Notes under the pieces: generated by a model
The model's input: only the letters and a program-made list of their open reading frames with translations
What the model was told of the DNA's origin: nothing
The model's database searches: none
NCBI RefSeq assembly: GCF_905147365.1
Contig: NC_056418.1
Location: 4,711,262-4,775,261 of the forward strand
Length of the DNA stretch: 64,000 bases
Source of the DNA: Aricia agestis
Taxonomy: Eukaryota; Arthropoda; Insecta; Lepidoptera; Lycaenidae
Direction: 5' to 3'
In this document: positions 1 through 10,600 of the stretch, in pieces
How the letters are laid out: the number at the start of each line of letters is the position of its first letter
Position numbering within the stretch: the first letter of the stretch is position 1
Position numbers and translations under genes: made by a program

Positions 1-476
1 CGAGCCTTCAGGCAGTGTTGCCAACACGACTGATACAAAATTTGCTAAGCTACTGTTAAAATTTACTGTAATTAATGCTAAAAATTTTGCTAACATTTTC
101 CAGTCAAATAAAACGTTTTTTTAATTTTAAATCTTTAATAATCAACAAAATCTCAATTTATTTTATGTTATCAAACAAAATATTAATTTATTGGTGTTCA
201 TCGATAGCTGATGCTGCTGATGTACCTACCTACATGTAGACGTAGAAAATTCATTGTCCAAACTATAAATCTCCTTGGTACCATAAAGTTAATATACCTA
301 GCGGAATAGAGCAACAATTTCGAGCTGTCAAACGAAACCGAAATTGGTTTTTATCTGTGTGAAAAATATGTACGTACGTATACACTTAAACTTTTCGATT
401 TAGTTTTTTCTTAATAGTTTTTAAAACGTATTAAGATATTATTCTTAAATAACACAAAGCTTCTTCCGTCGACAAC
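1..476. other. AT-rich flank, no gene seen
   Basis: No open frame of note and no recognised repeat. The stretch is AT-rich, with short TA-rich tracts. Confidence 0.5.
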
Positions 477-517
477 ATGGTAACCCAGTGTAGTCGTGTG
501 TCACCGACGCGAGCCGA
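477..517 (+). other. weak candidate first coding exon
   Basis: An ATG in good insect context (CAACATGG) opens 13 codons and is followed at 518 by a consensus donor, GTAAGT. The stretch sits in a GC-rich patch (about 480-610) that stands out from its AT-rich surroundings. No downstream plus-strand exon with matching phase was found, so this may be chance or a noncoding promoter region. Confidence 0.15.
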
Positions 518-844
518 GTAAGTTCGCGGACTTAAAACCCGCGCGTCTGTCAGGCACTTTAGCCATTCCATAAACTATACCCGGCGAATCGAGGCGGTAG
601 CGGTCATAAAGAAGTATAAGTATAACTCCACGACTAATTCGTAGATAAATCGCAAACTGACATTTTCAAAAGGTCAATCAACTCAAATATTATAAAAATA
701 AAGAGCATTTATTATTATTTATTCCTCGATGTCAATAAATGGTACGGACTACGGTCCTTTCGTGCGAGAGTCTTGAGAGGCTTGGCTGATTTTAATGTGT
801 GACTATTTAAACGCCTTTTATGTTTTTTTTATGTGGTAATTTAT

Positions 845-847
<3 letters not shown>

Positions 848-928
<81 letters not shown>
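848..928. repeat. (TA)n microsatellite, about 40 units
   Basis: An uninterrupted run of alternating T and A about 80 bp long lies directly against the A-rich end of the interspersed repeat that follows. The 63-aa open frame across it is poly-Ile/Tyr and has no coding meaning. Confidence 0.95.
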
Positions 929-932
<4 letters not shown>

Positions 933-1068
933 GAAATAAGGGGGCAAACGAGCAAACGGGTCACCTGATGGAAAGCAACTTCCGTCGCCCATGGACACCC
1001 ATGGAGGCTAGGGATGGGAAGGGAAGGGATTAGGAGAGGATAGGGAAGGGAATTGGGCCTCCGGTAAA
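929..1068 (-). mobile_element. interspersed repeat family A (LINE-tail/SINE-like), copy 1
   Basis: Shares the family core: GGGGGCAAACGAGCAAACGG, then GTCACCTGATGGAAAGCAAC and CTTCCGTCGCCCATGGAC, followed by G/A-rich runs and CCTCCGGTAAA. At least nine copies occur in the window. The A/T-rich end marks the 3' tail, so this copy points to the minus strand. It is truncated at its 5' end. Confidence 0.85.
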
Positions 1069-1086
1069 TTCATTTTATCTCAACTT

Positions 1087-1092
1087 TTTAAT
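1087..1092 (-). terminator. candidate polyadenylation signal of the UGT gene
   Basis: ATTAAA on the minus strand, about 57 nt past the UGT stop codon. This is the commonest variant of AATAAA, and no nearer AATAAA was seen. Inference from position only. Confidence 0.3.
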
Positions 1093-1148
1093 TTTACCAA
1101 GGGGGTTAAACAAAGAAAACCAAAATTAAATCCAATAATAATTCTAAC

Positions 1149-1651
1149 TTAAGTAGCCTTCTGCTTTTTATTTTTCTTAACAGATTTAGGTGATCTCATC
1201 AACTTTACTACTTTGGTAATAGCAACAACTATTCCCACCATCGACACTGCTAAAACGACGTAAACGTCTATCATATACAGCGCGATCCAACTTAGCTCCC
1301 GGCCGGGGTTCTTCATGTATCCAGCGCCTTGGTTCCGTATCACATACTCCAGCCACCAGATCGCGGTGTCTATTGGCGACATCGGTCGGTCCTTGAACCG
1401 TCTGGACAGCTCCTTCATGTTCCGCCTATAGGAGTCGTCGTGGATGACTTCGTTCAGGGTATCTCCTAGCGTCTTCTCGTTGATGTCGTGGTACATCAGC
1501 AGCTTGCCTGCTCCGGCTTCCTCTAGCAGCACGATGTTGTAGTACTGGTCGCCGTAGATGGGGACGCCGACCACCGGCACGCCGTAGTATATGACCTCGT
1601 GGGTGCCGATCAGACCTCCGTGCGATACGAACACCTTTATGTTCGGGTGCG
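1149..1651 (-). CDS. UGT exon 5 (last): sugar-donor signature, membrane anchor
   Basis: Acceptor TTTCCAG at 1652-1658. The exon supplies residues 356-521 and the stop TAA (1149-1151). It holds the C-terminal UDP-sugar signature (HGG, Glu373, Asp389-Gln390), the hydrophobic anchor and the Lys-rich tail. Its first two bases complete Ala355. Confidence 0.95.
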
Positions 1652-4600
1652 CTGGAAACAATAATGAGTACATTATTTAATAATAATTAATTATTACAGT
1701 AAAGGTAAAGTCAATGGGCCTGACTTTATTAACCTATACTGTTTACCCATATTACTTTACCCATACAGGGCTCATGTCCGGTATGGGCATAGCTACTATA
1801 ATAAAAGGTCTAAAATGTTCACAAAGACGTTCTAATGTACATTGTACAAAACATTTCACAAGCCGTTTTTTAAGTATCAGCCCAGAGTAAAACCACAGAA
1901 TAGATAATAGTACAAGTAAAACGTTGTATAACTGCAACGTTGGTATACACGGTATTTTTTTTTATAAGAGGGATGATATACCCTCAGAGCAATAGATTCA
2001 TAGGCTCAAGCCAGACCTACGGTGTTTGGTTGACTTTAAACCCAGCCGACAGAATACGTCTGGTAATTAGTATGCTGGCTTGACATTAACGCCATCTGCC
2101 TATGGATCAATTCCTCTGATAGCAAAACCCAGAAGATCACATTCATAATATTATTAGTCAGTACCATGAATTTTCTTTACCAAACCCAATTTAATTGGAT
2201 CCAGTCCGGATCTTATCAAATCACAATATACCCTCCTTACAATAGAACTCCCGAATTGGGCACAGTAACAGATTTCAGATAACTTGACGTAACAAAACAA
2301 TATTACAATATCATGAATATCATGTAACACGTGCGTAAAACTGTAGTATTGTCTGTAAGCGAGTGTCATTTCAAGGACACTACTGAGTTTCTCTTGGTTA
2401 TTATTGTTTGTTATGGGAAATAGCAAGTAGTGGGCGGTAACTACTGTTAAGTTACTTACAATGCTTTGATGGCATGGCTGTTATTATAGTTACTGACATA
2501 GCCCATAGAATGAGTAGGCTGGTCATGTCTGCGGAGGAAGAGACGATGGAGCAGATAAGTGGGCAAGCCATACACGTAAGGGTGTACCCGACAGGTTTGC
2601 CTGAACAAGTCAGTCAGTTTAGGTAAACCGGAGCGTGTATGTTACTGAAATGTGCAGGTTGTGCCTCAACTTTGCATGACAGGCGTAACTGCACAGGCAA
2701 ACCCTTGTGTTGAAGGCTTGCTTTAGAAATCACGTAGCGTGTGGCGCAAGTCGATCAACGGGCTGACGTTTATGTAAAAGGCGGCTAGCAGCGGATGGAG
2801 GACAACTAGCCAATTTTAGAATGATTTTTGGACGCTTTTCGGGTGTAGGTATCCCGAGCAGTAGACAGCTATGATGAGGGTCTGCCTTTTACGGTTTACC
2901 CTTTGCCTTTTACGTCCTAACCGCCGACTCGATTTTATTGAAATTTAGTATGGCGGTACTTTGAGTCCCGGGAAAGGACATAAATAAAACAAGGGGGTCG
3001 TCTCATCTTGTACAAAATGAAGGAGTAGCAAGGATACTATTTGGTGGCTTAATTTCTTACTTTACGCCTAAAATATAAATAATTTTACCCAAAATATCTT
3101 TCTGTGGCAGCCACTTCCTAATAACGACGTTTTCTGGTTTATTCTCCAAGTTATCATCTTCCCATTTCCACAGCACCGTCTGTTTCAAGTTCTTGAATAT
3201 TTTGAGGAAAGTGTTTTTCTTCTCGATCGGTAGTTCTGAACTTTTGACGTTCGACCCAAAGTTTACGTATATGAAGCCATGATTTGATTCGTCCAAAATT
3301 TTCTTTAGATCCTGTAAAGTGATACGGTAACATTAAAAGATGGATATATCTTTTGGTACTGAATTTGCAGGTATAGTTTAGTAAGCTTCGCTTATATTTT
3401 TCATTCTCAAATAGTTACACTATGTTGAAAAAATTACAACTTGGCCAAATTGGTTTGCAATTGCATTACGTTTATTATTTATACTTGACTATTATAAATA
3501 ATCAAACGAACTTACCAAGTGAAGTTCGATCATTATTATATGAGTCGCTTCATTCGAAGATATATAATTAACCAAAAGTAGTGCTTTGCATCCCGCTAGG
3601 CAATACGCGTTTTTTTTTCTTTAGAGTATGTGGGTACTCGACAAAAATATCTCGTCTGGTCACTCGCTCGTCAGCGCCCTCATTATGTTTAGATAGAGAT
3701 AATGCAAAAATCTTTCTTTCTTTCTTTGCGTACTGCAGCAAACATAGTTTCGTGCAGACTGGGTGGGAGGGATTATATCTTCGAATGAAGCGACTCATAT
3801 AACAATGATCGAACTTCACTTGGTAAGTTCGTTTGGTCATTTATTATATTTCTTCGCTTCATTCTTCGATATATAATTAACCAAAAGTAGATTTTCAGAG
3901 TAACGAAAAAAAATTTTTTTTTTTTATGAAAGAAGGGGGCAAACGAGCAAACGGGTCACCTGATGGAAAGCAACTTCCGTCGCCCATGGACACTCGCAGC
4001 ATCAGAAGAGCCGCAGGTGCGTTGCCGTTGCTTAAACAAAACTTAAGAGACCTCTATGGTTTGTGATTCAAATGATAACATACTGGGATCATGGTGATAT
4101 ATTATAATATATCTGATTCAGCGAAACTTTGTTCGTCGATAAAATTATGGCTAAGGAAAATAGCGAAAGTATTGGAGTCGCTAGTCCTGCCTGTCGACTG
4201 TCGTCTTACTAATGGTGTCGAGTCTCAGTGCCCGTGTCGACGCTCGTATCGACGCCGCGCCGCTCTCGCACAGCACGGTCTGCTTTATCCAGCGGCTAAC
4301 CAACTGGGAAGTGGCTGTTCTGTGCAGAGCGTTAAACGTTAGCAATAATATCCCGTACTGTATCCTATTTAATATAATCTTGAATAATCTTGAAAATTTT
4401 TGGAACTAACTTAATTTGAACAAATTTACGCATTTTCACCCCCTTATAACTCATTTTCCGGTTAAAAAGTAGCCCATGTCCTTTCGCAGGCTTTAGACTA
4501 TCCGTGTACAAAATTTTATTACAATCGGTTCAGTAGTTTTGACGTGAAAGCGAGACAGACAGACAGACAGACAGATAGAGATACTTTCGCATTTATAATA

Positions 4601-7600
4601 TTAGTATAGATTGCATATTTTATTTAGTATTAAAAATTTTAATCGCTGAAAAACCAGTTGCATTCCGCGGCGGGAGTCAGGAATCAGGATATGAAGGTGT
4701 CAAAACACCTATCAGTTGAGCTAGCTCACGAATAGTACACTGATTTAACTGTTCTATATTATTCCGTTTTAATAGGCATATGTTATTATGTAATATATTT
4801 AATATATAAAATTCTCCTGTCACGGTGTGCGTGGTTGAACCCTTTTGAAACGGCTCGACCGATTTTCGTGAATCTTAGCGAGCATATCGGCTAGGGTTGA
4901 GAATCGGACAACATCCACTCTTTATATTATTGGTAAGTGTATTAATTTGTTGAATAATAAATAATTGTAAATTGTTACAACTCGAGACTGACGGCGACCA
5001 TTGTTTGTGTGACGGGATAGCAATCATGGACTATGCCATGGTGGCATAGGTACTTATTTAGTCACTTCAATAAAATAATAATATGGGCGAAATACTTTAT
5101 ATGGCAAAACAACATTTGCCGGGACAGCTAGTTATATTATATTATTATATATTATAGACGTTAAGACTTAAATATTTACATATTTGTTGTGGATTTAATA
5201 CACCCATTGCACTATTAACAATCAAACGTAAACAAAAAAGGGACGCCTAACGCTGAAGAATTGTCGCCTAGAACACTAATATAATAATTGTTAAAGCGTG
5301 GTAAGTCTAGTAGTGATAAAGCATACGCTTAGTTTGGTTTCCCTTTTTATATTTTTTGTCAAAAAAATATATTAGCGCATCATATAGTCTGTACGTCAAG
5401 ACTTAAGGCTCTTAAAATTTTGTAAATTCGAAAAATCTTTCGATGGATTAGTGAGTTAATAGGAACTAAGAAGTAGGCTTTTAAATCTGTTTTTGCTAGA
5501 TATCCACTTTTGGGTATTGGCTTTAAAGCTGTACGGTAATTTTCCAAATTAATATGTAATTTCGAAATAAACTTACGAAGTGGTTTCAAATTTAAAATAA
5601 TTCAAAAATAGTATTTAAAATATAAGTAATACAATATTTTCCGCCGCTTTGTTTGGGGAAAAGAAAATCTTTGAAATAAGGTAACCTTCGGTGGGGGTAC
5701 ACGAAGATATAGTTTTAAATTCTAATAATTTATTGATGTCATGATGTATAATATATTAAGCTAGTGGTCCCCAATCTGTTTTTGTTTTTGGAACGAAGTT
5801 CCCTAATTTATTTATTTTTTCTCATGTCGGCCGCAAACATTTTTGGTCTTGATGTCGCGGGCCGCAACAAATATTTTTAGGTTTAAGACCCAGTTTCATC
5901 ATTCAACATTGCTTATGTTAAATAAATAACGGCTTGTTAAATCAGTTAACGGCCTGTTAGAGCTATCGAGCGTTCCACCATACGCTAATGTCATGTCAAA
6001 ACGCCTAAAACGGTGTTAAATTTTAATTCCTGCTGGGGAGGTCCGTTAAATATATAACAGGCCGTTATAATAGTCAAAACAGCAACTTTTTAAAGACAAT
6101 ACCCAATATCAATAAAAGAATCTGTTTTGACTTTTGAGTGTTGCCGCCATGTTTCGCCACATCCTTACATATTATTTATTATTTTTCATGTTATATGCAT
6201 AATTATTTATTTTCATTTTGTCGAAAATTCAGCCCTCGGATTTTCCTTGACATTGCAAATACACTGACTTGTATCAAAATTACCAAGCCGAAATAAGTAA
6301 ATAAAAGTTTGTATCATGATTCATGTTTTCAGCTTTGACAGATCATAATTATTAACCTGGTAAATTAAAAAGAACTATTGTAGTGTAACAAATGTATGCG
6401 ATCAGTGATATTTTAATTTGGTCGCATTATCTACCAGATGAAGTATTATACGAATAAGGTGAAAATGACACATTGCAGCCAACATGTCGTATTAAACTTG
6501 TACATTGCAATTTCGTCGCCTTATAACAAGAACGAACGAATTGAATGTTATTCACTCGTTGTTCACTTAACGTTGCATTTACTAATCCGCTGTTAAATTT
6601 TTACTGTGGGACATAAGTATTTTAACAGTCTGTTTAATTTTCCAAGGTCCGTTAAGTAATGCCTTGTTAGGATTTAACAAACAGAGGTTGGTGAAATTGG
6701 GTCTAAAAATAACGTTTTTCAAAATTAACGATTTACAAGTGAAAGACTTTCACGTTGACTTTGATTTTTCCGGTGGGCGTGAATTTCAAAATGGTTTAAC
6801 ATCACGCGGGCTACAAATAAAGTCCCGGTGCGGCGGCCCGCATGCAGCCCGCGGGCTGCGGGTTGGGGATAGCTGTATTAAGCCCACAATAATCATAATA
6901 GTGACATCTGTAAAACATATATATAAAAATAACTGTCAGCACTACTGCTGCGGTGTTGAGCTTTTAGTCGACTCAACGCTTTTCGAACTCGAAGGTTTTG
7001 TAGCGGTACATTACTAGCGGCGCCAGCCGACGGTCACCAGCTCTCCCTTGACGGGTAGCGGGAAGGGTTTGCCAGAGCCCAAAAGATACCCGATTGATGG
7101 GATGTTCTAGTATGTCTCTGAGAACAAATACTGGAATTATCCAGCGAAACCATAATAATCTCGGTCTGATATTGAGACAAGACTTATCGAGTCTGAGTGT
7201 TATAGGTTTCCGTTACGAAGTTGTCTTGTCTGATAATATATTATCTGATAGGTCTGATAATAATTAATATCGAGATAAGTCAGATACTGTTGATAAGTCT
7301 GATAATATCGAGACTTTGTCAGGTGAAATCTATTTAATGATATTATTAATAATCGATCGAAATGGAATCGATCTGCAACACTTATTATCAGGAATATTTT
7401 ATAAGCAGTAGCTTATCTTAATTGTTTTTGGGGTCATTTAAAACCATAATCTGGCGAATCCAACGAGGGTTCACCTAATGTCAGTAGGAGCCCTGGATCT
7501 ATCCGGATCTGGTCCGGTTCTATCGGTGTCGGTACTCCGAATCCACCTGGTTTAGGAGTGGGAAAGCTTAGGGTTAATTCATAACCTGATCGACCCGTAT

Positions 7601-10600
7601 ATCGGTCACTTCTAGTTATATTTCCCCGATTGTCTGGTCTTAGTGACCTCAAAAAAATAAATATTGGGGTAGCTTAATTGCTTGTTATAATCGACTTATT
7701 TGTCGATAAAATATGTTACAAAAAATATTGAGGGTAGTAACTATCACGTTACGTAGATATTAAGTAAGTTTCGTTATACACTCGCGGTGTATCCCGAGTC
7801 CCAACATTGGTGCAAAACTTATTTAATAATAATAATTATATACCGGCAGACATAATAAATAATAATCGTAGTTCTATATTTAGAACAAAAGGATCGCGCG
7901 GGATGCGCATTGTTTGTTAACTGATGAGACTCGCAGTCAATCTAGTTATTAGCTCAAAATAGCTGTTCTCTATAAAACGGCAAAGATATGTAGTTCTATT
8001 TATAAAACTAAGAGCGCGGGAAAACGCGCGGTAGTTGCTAATTTTTATTTTTAAACATTGTCGGAGACTCGTAGTCAATCCATACATTATGTGGATTTAA
8101 AAAATATCAATATATTTTAAATTTAAATAGTAATTAACTCTCAGTTAACCCTCGTAAACCAGCCAACATATTATACTTCTATTTTTAGGTAAAACATCGT
8201 CAGAGATCCGCAGTCAATTCCGATGCATAAGGATCGTGTTTAGAGACTTGCGGTCAATCCACACATTATGGTGGTTTATAAAATAACTCGCTGTTAACCC
8301 TCAAACCAGCCAACGCATAGTTCTATTTATAGAACAGATAAAACATCGTCAGAGACTCCCAGTCAATTCCGATGCATATAAATTGTGTTTAGAGACCCGC
8401 AGTCAATCCACACATTATGGCAGTTTATAAAATAACTTAATATAATTAAACACTTGCAGTAATTTACTTGCAGTTATTTACCCCAATCGGGCAAACATAT
8501 AGTTCTATTTATAGAATAGGTAAAACATCGTCAGAGATCCGCAATCAATTCCGATGCATATAGAATATAGATTGTGTAAAAGGACTAGCGGTCCAAACAC
8601 ACTGTACTTATTGACTCACAGTCGCAGTACGTGCCGGTTAATAAAATGATTGCAGTAATCACCTGCAGTTGTTACCCCCAATCCGGAAAACATATAGTTC
8701 TATAATTCTATTTATAGAACAGATAAAGCATACATAATATTATATATTGTGATAAAGACTCGCAGTCCAAACACATTGTACGTTTAATTGACTCGCGGTC
8801 GTAGTACATGCCGGTTAGTATTGAATATAATTGGCTCGTCTAGGCCTCGGTAGTGCCTGCCGTTTATTTAAGTATTTAATAGTACTTACATGTATTTTCT
8901 TGTTACATGATAAAATAACACTGACTTTAGTTACTTATAACACTGACTCAATCATCTTAATAATAATAACCAATTTTCTTCTGAGCGCTGTCCTTTAGCA
9001 TGGTTACTTAGTAAACGTGTTCGCGTTGCCTCGCGTTAACAAAGAATGAGGGCGCTGACGAGCGAGTGACCAGACGAGATATTTTTGTCGAGTACCCACA
9101 TACTCTAAAGAAAAAAAATGCGTATTGCCTAGCGGGATGCAAAGCACTACTTTTGGTTAATTGTACATATATCGAAGAATGAAGCGAAGAAATATAATTG
9201 AAGTAAGCATACTCAAAATCTTTGTAGGTAGAAATATTATATAATTTGGTAGCACCTATTACTAGTTTTTTATATGTTTAGATTAAAATGATTTTAAACT
9301 GAGTAGGTATATGACCTAATAAATTATTATAGTAGAATTAGATAAGCTAACATTAAGTGTTGCTTCTTTTATCAATGCGCAAACACAAAAGAATATAATT
9401 TAATAAGATATTATTAATTACGCAACCTGTATCCTAGTATAATGAAAGGAAAATTCAATTTACGGCCTGTATCAAGATTTGTGATAAAAGCACCTTCTCA
9501 AGGATTTACCAATGATTGAATTCGTACATGCAAAAAATAAACACCCCACCAAAATAATTGGCTAGTGCGAGTCAGACTCGCACTGGCCAGAGAGAAAATT
9601 AGGCCAAAAATTGTGTTTATTGTAGTATGGGAGCCACCTTAATTTTTTATTTTAATATTTTTATTATTAAAAATTAAAGTACACATATTATAACTAAGGA
9701 CTTTGTGAAAAAATCAAGTAAGTAACTACCTGTTGCCATTATTGATATAGAACAAAAAGGCCAAAAAAATCACGTTTGTTGTATGGGAAAAATATTTATT
9801 AAATATTTATTTTATTTTGTTTTTTGTATTTATTGTTATAGCGGCAACAGATATACCTACTGTTACAATTTCAACTCTCTAGCTATTACCGTTCTTGAGT
9901 TACAGCCTGGAGAGTGGAGACACAGACGGACAGACGTATAGACTACGAAGTCCTAGTAATAGGGTCCCGTTTTTACCCTTTGGGTACGGAACCCTAAAAA
10001 AAGATCCACTCTGTAATACACACTTTGTAGTATGTTTTGTCGTTATATGTTAGGCGACTTTTCTAACGACAAAATATCGTATATTTTGTCCTTATTTAAT
10101 ACGCTACTATAAGGTCTTCTACAGTGTGGCGATTTTTGTTAATATCGAGAATATCATAATTACAAAATGAGAACTTACCGGAGATATACCCGACAATGAT
10201 TGGTTTGTCACGTGAATGCCACCAATCTCGACAATATTCGGCAAGTAGGCTGCCGTCGTGTCGTAGCTGAAGTGCGAGTTGATCAGCAAAAGCGAAGTGT
10301 TCCTCTGTATATCGTACAGGCTGGGCGCTTCCGACAGCTCGGGAAAGTATTTCTTCACCAGCGCCTCCTGTTTCGGCAGAAAAGAGTACTTCCAATCCAG
10401 ATAGTCGCGCACGACGTGGTACATGTTGTACAGCCTGCCCGTGAAGCTGGAGGGATGACGGATCTGCAGATGCTCCCCGATGATGGTCGCCAGCTGCAGC
10501 GGATTGCCCACCAGCAGGTTATGTCTCATGCAGTTCCCGATGGTCGTCACCAGCGCCAAGGGAGCGTTGTACTTGTAGGCGAGTACGTTGAGAGCCTCCT

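Larger units (their letters stand above)
3312..10178 (-). other. UGT intron 3, 6.9 kb, filled with transposons
   Basis: Donor GTAAGT at 10178, acceptor TTTACAG at 3312. Almost all of it is repeats: a TIR element (3507-3834), a family A copy (3908-4033), a LINE tail (4436-4614), a Helitron-like element (4797-5131), a hAT with a nested element (5760-6873), a tandem-repeat element (7850-9205) and a long AGGGTTCCG-type repeat (9549-9998). No exon was found. Confidence 0.75.

Noticed and set aside
807..998. 63-codon poly-Ile/Tyr frame
   Set aside because: Product of the (TA)n microsatellite.
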